From: Pseudomonas sp. R-28-1W-6
GTDB taxonomy: Bacteria; Pseudomonadota; Gammaproteobacteria; Pseudomonadales; Pseudomonadaceae
Assembly (NCBI RefSeq): GCF_009799925.1
Contig: NZ_WELK01000001.1
Span: 372,001 to 436,000, forward strand
DNA: 64,000 bases
Direction of reading: 5' to 3'
Shown here: in pieces, positions 42,251 through 53,334 of the stretch
Layout of the letters: the number at the start of each line of letters is the position of its first letter
Position numbering within the stretch: position 1 is the first letter of the stretch
Made by a program: the position numbers and the translations under genes
The notes under the pieces: model-generated
The model's input: only the letters and a program-made list of their open reading frames with translations
What the model was told of the DNA's origin: nothing
The model's database searches: none

Positions 42251-44041
42251 ATGTCTTTCAACCACCACTACCAGAGCGAACTCACTGCCCTGCGCCAGCT
42301 GGGCAAGCGCTTTGCCGAGCGCAGTCCGGCGCTAGCGCCGTTTCTCGGTCAGGCCGGGCGCGACCCGGATGTCGAGCGCCTGCTGGAGGGTTTCGCCTTC
42401 CTCAGCGGGCGCCTGCGGCAGAAGCTCGACGACGAGCTGCCGGAGCTGACCCATTCGCTGATGCACCTGCTGTGGCCCAACTACATGCGCCCGCTGCCGG
42501 CCTTCAGCATGTTGCAGTTCGACCCGCTCAAGCGCCCCGGCCCTGCCATCGCCGTGCCGCGGCATACGCCGGTGGAAGCCAAGGCCATCGAGGGCGTGAC
42601 CTGTCGCTTTCGCACCGCCTTCGCCTGCGAGGTGCTGCCGCTGGCGCTGAATGGCCTGGACTACTCGGTGAAGGGCGACGGTGCGCTGCTCAGCCTGCGC
42701 CTGGGCATGAGCGCCGACGGCCATCTCGGCGAAGTCGAACTGAGCAAACTGCGCCTGCACCTGGCCGGCGAGCGCTATATCAGCCAGCTGCTCTACCTCG
42801 GCCTGCTGCGTCACCTCGGCGGCATCCAGCTGGTGCTGCTGGATGGCGACGGCAAGCCGCTCAAGGATGCCTACGACCAGCCGCTGCCCGGCTTCGCCCT
42901 GGGTGCCGACAAGGTCGAGGCGGTCGGTTTCGCCGAAGACGAAGCGCTGGTGCCCTACCCGCTGAACACCTTCCGCGGCTACCGCCACCTGCAGGAATAC
43001 TTCGCCTTCCAGGACAAGTTCCTGTTCGTCGAACTCAAGGGCCTCGAGCTGCTCAAGCGTCAGCCGGCCGAGCTGCTGGAGCGGGCGCGCGGCCTGGAGC
43101 TGCGCTTTGATATCCAGAAGACCGGCCTGCAGCGCATCCGCCCGACCCTGGACAACGTGCGCCTGTACTGCACGCCGGTGGTCAACCTGTTCGCCCACGA
43201 CGCCATCCCGATCCGCCTGGACGGCAAGCAGGATCAGTACCTGCTGCTGCCGGCCGAATTCGAGACGCGCCACTGCGCGGTGTTCTCGGTGGACCGGGTG
43301 ACCGGCTGGAAGCCCGGCGGCATGGGCTACGAGGAATACGTGCCGTTCGAATCCTTCGAGCACGACGCCAGCTTCGACGTGCCCAAGGCCCGCCCGCACT
43401 ACAGCGTGCGCCAGCAGCCGTCGCTGCTCGGCGACGGCCTGGAGACCTGGCTCAGCTTCGGCATGCGCAACCTCGACCAGCACGAGACGCTGTCCATCGA
43501 GCTGACCTGCACCAACCAGAACCTGCCGCGCCAGCTGGGCCTGGGCGATATCTGCCTGCCCAGCGAAGACACCCCGGAGTTCCTCACCTTCCGCAACATC
43601 AGCGCGGTGACGCCCAGCTACGCACCGCCGCTGCACCGCGACTACCTGTGGAAGCTGATCAGCAACATGTCGCTGAACTACCTGTCGCTGGCCAACGTCG
43701 AGGCGCTCAAGGTGATCCTCGAGACCTACGACCTGCCGCGCTACTACGACCAGCACGCGGAAAAGGTCAGCAAGCGCCTGCTCGGCGGCCTGCAGTCGAT
43801 CAGCCACCAGCACGTCGACCGCCTGCACCGGGGCCTGCCGGTGCGCGGTGTGCGTACTGAACTGAAGATGAACCCGGACGGTTACCTGGGCGAAGGGGAC
43901 CTGTTCCTGTTCGCCTCGGTGCTCAATGAATTCTTCGCCCTCTATGCCAGCCTCAACTCGTACCACGAGCTGCGCGTACACAGCACACAAGGAGAGGTGT
44001 ACCGATGGACGCCGCGCATGGGGCAGCAGCCCCTGCTCTGA
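42251..44041 (+). CDS. tssF: T6SS baseplate protein TssF
   Basis: 596 residues, usual VasA/TssF size. N-terminal YQSELTALRQLGKRFAERSP and RDPDVERLLEGFAFLSGRLRQKLDDELPELTHSLMHLLWPNYMRPLPAFSM-type start (shown in part), FRGYRHLQEYFAFQDKFLFVEL and the C-terminal VLNEFFALYASLNSYHELRV are diagnostic. Normal high G+C resumes here. Overlaps tssG by 37 bases. Confidence 0.96.
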   Translation: MSFNHHYQSELTALRQLGKRFAERSPALAPFLGQAGRDPDVERLLEGFAFLSGRLRQKLDDELPELTHSLMHLLWPNYMRPLPAFSMLQFDPLKRPGPAIAVPRHTPVEAKAIEGVTCRFRTAFACEVLPLALNGLDYSVKGDGALLSLRLGMSADGHLGEVELSKLRLHLAGERYISQLLYLGLLRHLGGIQLVLLDGDGKPLKDAYDQPLPGFALGADKVEAVGFAEDEALVPYPLNTFRGYRHLQEYFAFQDKFLFVELKGLELLKRQPAELLERARGLELRFDIQKTGLQRIRPTLDNVRLYCTPVVNLFAHDAIPIRLDGKQDQYLLLPAEFETRHCAVFSVDRVTGWKPGGMGYEEYVPFESFEHDASFDVPKARPHYSVRQQPSLLGDGLETWLSFGMRNLDQHETLSIELTCTNQNLPRQLGLGDICLPSEDTPEFLTFRNISAVTPSYAPPLHRDYLWKLISNMSLNYLSLANVEALKVILETYDLPRYYDQHAEKVSKRLLGGLQSISHQHVDRLHRGLPVRGVRTELKMNPDGYLGEGDLFLFASVLNEFFALYASLNSYHELRVHSTQGEVYRWTPRMGQQPLL

Positions 44042-45012
44042 ACCGGCTCAGCCGGGGCATCCGCGAGTACAGCCTGTTCCAGGGTGTGCTGCTGGTGCTG
44101 GACCGCTTGCGCACTGCCCATCCCGAACTGGATGAGGAGCAGCTGTACGAGCGCCTGGAATTCCAGGCCAACCCGAGCCTGGGCTTCCCCGGCAGCGATA
44201 TCGATCGCGTGCAGTTCTTCGAGGAACACGGCGAGCTGCGCGCGCAGCTGCGCATCAACCTGGTCAGCCTGTTCGGCGCCGGTTCGCCGCTGCCAGCCTT
44301 CTATGGCGAACAGGCGCTGGGCGACAACCCGGACGGCAACCCGACCCGCGAATTCCTCGACCTGTTCAACAACCGCCTGCAGCGCCTGCTCCTGCCGATC
44401 TGGCAGAAGTACCGCTACTACGCGCGCTTCCAGCGCGGCGCCAGCGATCAGTTCTCCAACCAGCTGTTCGCCCTGATCGGCCTCGGCGGCGAGCAGATCC
44501 GCGCCGCCGAGGAACTCAACTGGAAGCGCCTGCTGCCCTACCTCGGCCTGCTCAGCCTGCGCGCCCACTCGGCGGCACTGGTCGAGTCGGTGCTGCGTTA
44601 CTACTTCAAGCACACCGACCTGCGCATCGAGCAGTGCGTCGAGCGCCAGGTACAGATCATCGCCGAGCAGCGCAACCGCCTCGGCCTGGCCAACAGCCAG
44701 CTGGGCGAAAGCCTGGTGCTCGGCGAGCGGGTACGCGACCGCGGCGGCAAGTTCCGCATCCATATCCGCCAGCTCAGCTGGGCGCGCTTCCACGAATTCC
44801 TGCCGATCGGCACGGGCTACCAGCCGCTCTGCGCGCTGGTGCGCTTCACCCTGCGCGACCCGCTCGACTACGACATCCGCCTGGCCCTGCGCCACGAGGA
44901 AATCCGCGAGCTGCGCATCGGCGCCGACAACCCCTGCCACCTCGGCTGGACCAGCTGGCTGGGCCACGAACAGGCCGATGGTGTGGTCACCATCGGCAGC
45001 ATGACTCACTAA
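44005..45012 (+). CDS. tssG: T6SS baseplate protein TssG
   Basis: 335 residues. FQGVLLVLDRLR, FQANPSLGFPGSDI, NLVSLFGAGSPLPAFYGE, FLDLFNNRLQRLLLPIWQKYRY and GTGYQPLCALVRFTLRDPLDY are VasB/TssG landmarks. AAGGAG lies upstream inside the tssF end. Forms the baseplate wedge with TssE, TssF and TssK. Confidence 0.95.
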   Translation: MDAAHGAAAPALNRLSRGIREYSLFQGVLLVLDRLRTAHPELDEEQLYERLEFQANPSLGFPGSDIDRVQFFEEHGELRAQLRINLVSLFGAGSPLPAFYGEQALGDNPDGNPTREFLDLFNNRLQRLLLPIWQKYRYYARFQRGASDQFSNQLFALIGLGGEQIRAAEELNWKRLLPYLGLLSLRAHSAALVESVLRYYFKHTDLRIEQCVERQVQIIAEQRNRLGLANSQLGESLVLGERVRDRGGKFRIHIRQLSWARFHEFLPIGTGYQPLCALVRFTLRDPLDYDIRLALRHEEIRELRIGADNPCHLGWTSWLGHEQADGVVTIGSMTH

Positions 45013-45023
45013 GGACAGAGAGA

Positions 45024-47619
45024 ATGATCAACGTCGACCTACAACAGTTGGTCCAGGCACTGGACGCCGACACCCGCCGCGACCTCGAAGGCGCCGCCGA
45101 GCGCTGCCTGCAGCGCGGTGGCAACAAGATCCTGGTGGAAGACCTGCTGCTCGGCCTGCTCGAACGCCCGCAAGGCTTACTGGCCCGTGCCCTGCAGGAT
45201 GCCGAAGTGGATGCCGGCGCCCTCGCCAGCGCCCTGCAACCGCGCGGCGAATACAGCGCCTCGCGCAACCCGGTGTTCGCCGCCGAACTGGTGCAGTGGC
45301 TGCAGGACGCCCTGCTGGTAGCCAACCTGGAGCTCGGCCAGAGCCAGGTGGAGCAGGCCGCGCTGATCCTCGCCCTGCTGCGCAACCCCATGCGCTATGC
45401 CGGCAGCCACTACCAGCCATTGCTGGCCAAGGTCAGTGCCGAGCGCCTGCGCGATTTCGCCCTGAGCCAGCAGCCGCAGGCCACTGCCGGCAAAGCCGCG
45501 GCGCCGGGTGAATCCAACCTGCAACGCTTCACCCACAACTTCACCCAGCAGGCCCGCGAGGGCAAGCTCGACCCGGTGCTCTGCCGCGACGGGGCGATCC
45601 GCCAGATGATCGACATCCTCGCCCGTCGGCGGAAGAACAACCCGATCGTGGTCGGCGAGGCCGGCGTCGGCAAGACCGCCATCGTCGAGGGCCTGGCCCT
45701 GCGCATCGCCAGCGGCGAAGTGCCGGAAGTGCTCAAGGGCGTCGAGCTGCTGTGCCTGGACATGGGCCTGCTGCAGGCCGGCGCCAGCGTCAAAGGCGAG
45801 TTCGAGCGGCGCCTGCAGGGGGTGATCGACGAAGTGAAGGGCGCGGCCAAGCCGATCATCCTGTTCATCGACGAGGCGCATACCTTGATCGGCGCCGGCG
45901 GCCAGGCCGGTGGCTCGGACGCCGCCAACCTGCTCAAGCCAGCACTGGCGCGTGGCGAGCTGCGCACCATCGCCGCCACCACCTGGAGCGAATACAAGAA
46001 GTACTTCGAGAAGGACCCGGCCCTGGCCCGGCGTTTCCAGCCGGTACAGCTGCACGAGCCGACGGTTCAGGAAGCCGTGACCATCCTGCGTGGCCTGGCC
46101 CCGGTGTACGAGAAGAGCCACGGCATCTACCTGCGCGACGACGCCGTGGTGGCCGCCGCCGAACTGTCGGCGCGCTACCTGGCCGGGCGCCAGCTGCCGG
46201 ACAAGGCCGTCGACGTGCTCGATACCGCCTGCGCGCGGGTACGCATCAGTCTGGCCGCCGCCCCGGAAGCGCTGGAGCGCCTGCGCGGCGAAATCGCCGA
46301 AGGCCAGCGCCAGCGCGAAGCGCTGCGCCGCGACCTGGATGCCGGCCTGCAGGTCGACGGCGAAGCCCTGCAGCAGCTGGAAAACCGCCTGCTCGATGCG
46401 GCCGGCGAACTGCAGCAATTAAGTGCGCGTTGGGACGAGCAGCGCCAGCTCGCCGAACGCCTGCTGCAACTGCGCCAGCAGTGCGCCGCGGCGCGCCTCG
46501 ATCAACCTGCCGAAGCGACCGAAGCCAACGTCGAACCCCTGCCGAATCTGGCCGAACTGGAAGTCGAGCTGCGCAAGGTGCAGGTCGAACTGGCCACGGC
46601 CCAGGCCGCCGAGCGCCTGGTCAGCCATGAAGTCTGCCCGCGCCTGGTGGCCGAGGTGATCAGCCACTGGACCGGCGTGCCGCTGAGCCAGCTGGCCCGC
46701 GAACACAACGCCAAGGTGGCCGGCTTCGCCCATGACCTGCGCCAGCGCGTGCGCGGCCAGGAGCAGGCGGTAGCGGCGCTGGACCGCGCCATGCGCGCCA
46801 GCGCCGCCGGGCTGAACAAGGACGATGCGCCGGTCGGCGTGTTCCTCCTGGTCGGCCCCAGCGGCATCGGCAAAACCGAGACCGCCCTGGCCCTGGCCGA
46901 CCTGCTGTACGGCGGCGAGCGCTTCCTCACCACCATCAACATGGCCGAGTTCCAGGAGAAGCACACGGTGTCGCGGCTGATAGGCGCGCCGCCCGGCTAC
47001 GTCGGCTACGGCGAGGGCGGCATGCTCACCGAGGCGGTGCGGCAGAAGCCCTACTCGGTGATCCTCCTCGACGAGGTGGAGAAGGCCGACCCGGAGGTGA
47101 TGAACGTTTTCTACCAGATCTTCGACAAGGGCGTGGCCAACGACGGCGAAGGGCGCGAGATCAACTTCCGCAACTGCCTGATCCTGATGACCAGCAACCT
47201 GGCCAGCGAGCAGATCGCCCAGCTCTGCAGCGACCAGCAGCGCCCGGCCGCCGAGCAACTGGAGCAGGCCATCCGCCCGGCACTGAGCCGTCACTTCAAG
47301 CCGGCGCTGCTGGCGCGCATGCGCGTGGTGCCCTACTACCCGGTGGCCGGCAGCGTGCTCGAGGAACTGGTCGCGCTCAAGCTGGCCCGCCTCGGCGAGC
47401 GCCTGGCGCGCCGCCAACTCGGTTTCAGCCACCACCCGGCGCTGCTCGAACACCTGGCCCGGCGCTGCCAGCACAGCGACAGCGGCGCGCGGCTGATCGA
47501 CCAGTTGCTGGAGCAACAGCTGTTGCCGCAGATCGCCGACCGCCTGCTGGATGCCATGGCCGCCGGCGAAAGCCTGCAGCAGGTGCACGCCACCCTCGAC
47601 GGTGAAGGAGCGCTGGTCT

Positions 47620-47633
<14 letters not shown>
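45024..47633 (+). CDS. tssH: T6SS AAA+ ATPase ClpV (TssH)
   Basis: 869 residues. N-domain (~1-150), first AAA+ with GEAGVGKT near residue 211 and LFIDEAHTLIGAGG, a coiled-coil middle (LERLRGEIAEGQRQREALRRD), and second AAA+ with GPSGIGKT near 611 and ILLDEVEKADPEVMN. It recycles contracted TssB/C sheath. ATG 45024 is 9 bases after the tssG stop, with an AAGGACAGAG-type site. Overlaps the next gene by 14 bases. Confidence 0.97.
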
Positions 47634-49179
<1,546 letters not shown>

Positions 49180-49231
49180 GCCGCTGCCCATGCCTACCCA
49201 TTTCCCCCTCACCGCCTGTGGAGAACCCGAG

Positions 49232-49369
49232 ATGTCCCACCGCCTGCTGACCACCACCCTGCTCGCCGCCCTGCTCTGCCTGAGCGGCTGTGCCGGCAAC
49301 TACAAATCCAGCGATGACGACTACCGCCCGCTGGGCGACCCGCACGCCGAGCAGCGCGACAACCGATAA
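49232..49369 (+). CDS. Small T6SS-linked lipoprotein (OrfX-like)
   Basis: 45 residues from ATG 49232, which has GGAG 8 bases upstream. Signal with lipobox LSGC (TTLLAALLCLSGCAG), leaving a ~25-residue hydrophilic mature peptide. The position between the sigma54 activator and Fha equals orfX of HSI-II. A longer frame starting at 49172 would bury the lipobox. Role unknown. Confidence 0.8.
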   Translation: MSHRLLTTTLLAALLCLSGCAGNYKSSDDDYRPLGDPHAEQRDNR

Positions 49370-49387
49370 GCCGAGGAGCACCGCACC

Positions 49388-50629
49388 ATGGAACTGGTAT
49401 TCGACGTCGTCAGCGCCCAGCAATTTGCACCGGGCATGCTGACCAGCAAGAGCTTCAAGAAGGCCGGTGGGGTAATTGGCCGCAGCGAGGAGTGCGACTG
49501 GTCGATCCCCGACAGCAAACGCATCATCTCCAGCCGGCATGCCCAGGTCAGCTACAGCGATGGTCACTTCTACCTGACCGACACCAGCAGCAACGGCATC
49601 CAGCTCAAGGACAGCGGCGCCAGCCTGCGCCGTGGCGAGCCGCTGCGCATCGGCCACGGTGACGTGTTCTGCCTGGGCGAGGTGGAAATCCGCGCCCGCG
49701 TGCTGCAGGACCCGGCGCAGTTCGAGGAGCAGATCGGCCAGCGCCAGGCGGCCGGCAGCATCATCCCGGATGACGCCTTCCTCGACCTCGACCCGATCGC
49801 CGCCCTCGAACAGCGCCCGCGCGGCTACAGCAGCCTGGATGAATTCGCCGGCCTGGTGCAGGAGCCGGAGGAACAGTTCGAGCGCAGCCAGTACGCGCGC
49901 ATCGACATGGAAAGCCTGCTGCTGCCGGAGCTGGTGGAAGCGGCGGTGGAAACACCGGTAGCGGCCGAGCCGATTGCCGTGCGCGTCAGCGAGCCGAGCG
50001 CGCAGCCGCGCCCGAGGGTTGCCAGCGAGCCACAGAGTGCGGCGTTCTGGCAGCGTTTCGGCGAGGCCCTCGGCGTGCCACTCGACGACCTCGACGCGGC
50101 CGGCCGCGAAGCCCTGGCGCTGAATGCTGCCCGCCTGCTCAAGCAGAGCATCGGCGGCCTGCAGCAGAGCCTGCGCACCCGGGGTGAGCTGAAGAACGAA
50201 CTGCGCCTGGCCCTGACCACCGTGCAGAGCGCCGGCAACAACCCGCTCAAGCACAGCGCCGATGCCGGCGAGGCGCTGCAGGCCCTGTTGCGCAGCCACA
50301 AGCCCAGCCAGCTGAGCGCCGAACAGGCCGTCGGCCGCGCCTACCGCGACCTGCAGGCGCACCAGGTGGCGCTGTTCGCCGCCAGCCGCGCGGCGGTCAA
50401 GGGCCTGTTCGACCAGTTCGCCCCTGAGCAGCTGTGCCTGCGCTTCGAGCAGGAGCGCAAGCCGCTGCTGGCCACCGCCGGCAGCCGCTGGCGCGCCTAC
50501 CAGCGCCAGTACCGCCTGCTCGAGCAGGACGACGACTGGAGCCAGCGCCTGTTCGCCCGCGACTTCGCCAAAACCTACGAAGAGCAGGTGCGCCTGATCG
50601 CCACGCTCAACACCGACTTCCAAGAATGA
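49388..50629 (+). CDS. tagH: T6SS FHA-domain protein (Fha/TagH)
   Basis: 413 residues. N-terminal FHA domain (~25-85: GGVIGRSEECDWSIPD, RIISSRHAQVSY, LTDTSSNGI) that binds phosphothreonine, an acidic Pro/Glu-rich linker, and a C-terminal TagH-type helical domain (~215-413: FWQRFGEALGVPLDDL, SLRTRGELKNELRLALTT, YRLLEQDDDWSQRLFARDFAKTYEEQ). With the PP2C and kinase genes downstream it forms the phosphorylation-controlled switch of secretion. Confidence 0.93.
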   Translation: MELVFDVVSAQQFAPGMLTSKSFKKAGGVIGRSEECDWSIPDSKRIISSRHAQVSYSDGHFYLTDTSSNGIQLKDSGASLRRGEPLRIGHGDVFCLGEVEIRARVLQDPAQFEEQIGQRQAAGSIIPDDAFLDLDPIAALEQRPRGYSSLDEFAGLVQEPEEQFERSQYARIDMESLLLPELVEAAVETPVAAEPIAVRVSEPSAQPRPRVASEPQSAAFWQRFGEALGVPLDDLDAAGREALALNAARLLKQSIGGLQQSLRTRGELKNELRLALTTVQSAGNNPLKHSADAGEALQALLRSHKPSQLSAEQAVGRAYRDLQAHQVALFAASRAAVKGLFDQFAPEQLCLRFEQERKPLLATAGSRWRAYQRQYRLLEQDDDWSQRLFARDFAKTYEEQVRLIATLNTDFQE

Positions 50630-50646
50630 AAGCAAGGATGAATGCC

Positions 50647-51126
50647 ATGCGCCGTCTTATCAGCCTCAGCCTGTTGTCTCTGTTCGTCGCCCTGGGCGGC
50701 TGCGCCAGCCTGTCGCCCTTCTCGGACAAGACCAAGCTCGACCTGACCCTGGCCGCCAGCGAGGACCTCAACCCGGACCTGGCCGGCCGCCCCTCGCCGA
50801 TCGTGGTGCGCCTGCTGGAGCTGAAGAACCCCTCGTCGTTCAACAACGCCGACTTCTTCTCCCTCTACCAGCGCCCCAAGGAATCGCTGATGCCCGACCT
50901 GGTCAGCTTCGAGGAGCTGGAAGTGCGTCCCGGCGAGACCCGCGAACTGAAACTCGCGGTGCAGCCGGGCAGCCGCTACGTCGGCGTGGTGGCCGCCTAC
51001 CGCGACCTGCCGGAAGCCAGCTGGCGCTTCGTCGTGGCCCTGCAGGAAGGCGAGATCAACCAGGCCGGCGTGCGCCTGGACCAGCGCGGCCTGCAGGCGC
51101 TGAGCGACGCCCAGGAAGAGGACTGA
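50647..51126 (+). CDS. tssJ: T6SS outer-membrane lipoprotein TssJ
   Basis: 159 residues from ATG 50647, with AAGGA 8 bases upstream; in-frame ATGs at 50626 and 50638 are less well placed. Lipobox LGGC (LSLLSLFVALGGCAS), then a beta-sandwich domain with NPDLAGRPSPIVVRLLELKN, FEELEVRPGETRELKLAVQPGSRYVGVVAAYRD. Anchors the TssM/TssL complex to the outer membrane. Confidence 0.94.
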   Translation: MRRLISLSLLSLFVALGGCASLSPFSDKTKLDLTLAASEDLNPDLAGRPSPIVVRLLELKNPSSFNNADFFSLYQRPKESLMPDLVSFEELEVRPGETRELKLAVQPGSRYVGVVAAYRDLPEASWRFVVALQEGEINQAGVRLDQRGLQALSDAQEED

Positions 51127-51130
51127 GCAC

Positions 51131-52462
51131 ATGGAAATGCTCAAGGTAGTCTGGCAAGAAGGGATGCTCCTGCGCCCGCAGCACTTCCAGCAAAGCGACC
51201 GTTACTACGAACACCAGCTCAAGGCCCGTACCCGCCTGCTGGAGGTCTATCCCTGGGGCTTCTTCAGCCTGGAGATCGACCGCCAGTTCCTCGGCATGGG
51301 CAAGCTGGTGCTGAGCCAGGCCGGCGGCGTGCTGCCGGACGGCAGCCTGTTCGAGATCGACGCCGCGCGCGAGCCGCTGGCCATCGACGTGCCGCCGAAC
51401 ACCTCGGCCACCCCGGTGTACCTGGCCCTGCCGCTGGTCACCGGCAACCACATCGAGAGCCGCCGCGCCGAGCAGCAGGACGTGCTCGCGCGCTACCGCG
51501 CCCAGGAGCTGGAAGTCACCGACTCGAATGCCGGCGACAGCGCCGCCAGCCAGGTCAGCTGCGGCCGTCCGGACTTCCGCCTGCTGCTCGGTGAGCAGCA
51601 GACCGACCAGGCCTTCGTCAAACTCAAGGTCGCGGAAATCCTCGACACCAGCCCGGACGGGGTGGTCGTGCTCGACCCGGACTTCAGCCCGACCTTCCTC
51701 CATGTGCAGGCGTCGAACACCCTGCTGGCCTACCTCAAGGAAGTCATCAGCATGCTCGGCCACCGCGGCGACATCCTCGCCGAGCGGGTGCGCGCGGCCG
51801 GCAAGCTGGGCAATACCGAAGTCGGCGACTTCCTCATGCTGCAGCTGGTCAACCGCTACGAGCCGCAGCTGCGCCACTACCTGTCGCTGGAGCAGCTGCA
51901 CCCGGAGCGCATCTACCGCGAGCTGGTCGGCCTGCTCGGCGAGCTGGCCACCTTCGCCAGCGACCACAAGCGCCCGCGCCTGGACAGCCGCTACCTGCAC
52001 AACGACCAGGGCGGCAGCTTCCGCAAGCTGATGGACGCGCTGCGCCAGGTGCTGTCGATGGTGCTGGAACAGCACGCCATCGAACTGCCGCTGCAGCAAC
52101 GCCAGTACGGCATCCAGGTCTCGCCGCTGCAGGACCACAAGCTGCTGACCAGCGCCGAGTTCATCCTCGCCGCCAGCGCCCAGTGCGACTCCGAGGAGCT
52201 GCGCAAGCGCCTGCCGGCGCACCTGAAGATCGGCGCGGTGGAGCGCATCCGCCAGCTGGTCAACCTGCACCTGCCGGGGATCAGGGTGAAGCCGCTGCCG
52301 GTGGCGCCGCGGCAGATCCCCTTCCACTCGGACAAGACCTACTTCGCCCTGGAGCTCGGCTCGGAAGAGCTGGCGCAGCTGGAAAGCTCGGGCGGGTTTG
52401 CCTTCCACGTGTCCGGGGACTTCTCCGGGCTTGAGCTGAAATTCTGGGCGATCAGGAGCTGA
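51131..52462 (+). CDS. tssK: T6SS baseplate-membrane connector TssK
   Basis: 443 residues. VVWQEGMLLRPQHFQQSDRYYE at the N-terminus is the TssK signature; IDRQFLGMGKLVL, FSPTFLHVQAS and the C-terminal IPFHSDKTYFALE also fit. Trimer that links the baseplate to TssL/TssM. Four bases after tssJ. Confidence 0.96.
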   Translation: MEMLKVVWQEGMLLRPQHFQQSDRYYEHQLKARTRLLEVYPWGFFSLEIDRQFLGMGKLVLSQAGGVLPDGSLFEIDAAREPLAIDVPPNTSATPVYLALPLVTGNHIESRRAEQQDVLARYRAQELEVTDSNAGDSAASQVSCGRPDFRLLLGEQQTDQAFVKLKVAEILDTSPDGVVVLDPDFSPTFLHVQASNTLLAYLKEVISMLGHRGDILAERVRAAGKLGNTEVGDFLMLQLVNRYEPQLRHYLSLEQLHPERIYRELVGLLGELATFASDHKRPRLDSRYLHNDQGGSFRKLMDALRQVLSMVLEQHAIELPLQQRQYGIQVSPLQDHKLLTSAEFILAASAQCDSEELRKRLPAHLKIGAVERIRQLVNLHLPGIRVKPLPVAPRQIPFHSDKTYFALELGSEELAQLESSGGFAFHVSGDFSGLELKFWAIRS

Positions 52463-52464
52463 AC

Positions 52465-53328
52465 ATGATCAAGGAAGCACAGGACAAGACCGTCGTCCTC
52501 AACCGCCAGACTGCCGGCGCGGCGCGCAGCCCGCTGACCGACTTCGCCGCGCCGCCCATGGAGCAGCTCGAGGAACGCATGGTCTATGCCGCGCGCATGC
52601 GCCCGGCGGAAGTCTTCAACATCAGCTTCAACCCGCTGGTGGCCGCCAGCGCGCTGCTGCTCTCGGAAGTGGTGCGGCTGAAGAACAGCGCCAGCGCGGA
52701 GAACTTCCAGGCGCTCAACGAGCGCCTCAGCGTGGCGATCAAGCTGTTCGAGCACCGCGCCCTGCAGGAAGGCGCCGAGGGCGGCCAGGTGATGGCCGCC
52801 CGTTACGTGCTGTGCACGGTGGTCGACGAGGCGGTGGTGACCACGCCCTGGGGCAACGAGAGCGCCTGGTCGCAGATGAGCCTGCTGTCGAGCTTTCACA
52901 ACGAAACCTTCGGCGGCGAGAAGTTCTTCCAGCTGCTCGAGCACCTGTCGCGCAACCCGGTCAAGCACCTGGCCATGCTCGAGCTGATGTACATCTGCCT
53001 GTCGCTCGGCTTCGAGGGCAAGTACCGCGTGCTACCGCGCGGCATGCTCGAACTGGAGGCGATCCGCGACAGCCTGTACCGGCAGATCCGCCAGCTGCGC
53101 GGGGACATTCCGCGCGAGCTGTCGCCGCACTGGCAGGGCCTCAAGGACGGCCGCCGGCGCCTGGTGCGCATCGTTCCGGGCTGGCTGGTGGCGGTGGCCA
53201 CGGTCGCCGGCCTGGCTCTGCTCTACGCCGCTTTCAGCTGGGTGCTGCACGAGCAGCGCAGCACGGTACTGCAGCCCTATCAGGCGGTCGAGGTCGTTCC
53301 GGCCGCCGCACAATCCACTCAGGGATAA
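52465..53328 (+). CDS. tssL: T6SS inner-membrane protein TssL (DotU type)
   Basis: 287 residues. DotU-like cytoplasmic domain (FNPLVAASALLLSEVVRLK, ARYVLCTVVDEAVVTTPWG, SLLSSFHNETFGGEKFFQLLE, LMYICLSLGFEGKYR) and one C-terminal membrane helix (WLVAVATVAGLALLYAAFSWVL). There is no OmpA-like peptidoglycan domain, so wall anchoring must come from another protein. Confidence 0.96.
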   Translation: MIKEAQDKTVVLNRQTAGAARSPLTDFAAPPMEQLEERMVYAARMRPAEVFNISFNPLVAASALLLSEVVRLKNSASAENFQALNERLSVAIKLFEHRALQEGAEGGQVMAARYVLCTVVDEAVVTTPWGNESAWSQMSLLSSFHNETFGGEKFFQLLEHLSRNPVKHLAMLELMYICLSLGFEGKYRVLPRGMLELEAIRDSLYRQIRQLRGDIPRELSPHWQGLKDGRRRLVRIVPGWLVAVATVAGLALLYAAFSWVLHEQRSTVLQPYQAVEVVPAAAQSTQG

Positions 53329-53334
53329 GTTGAG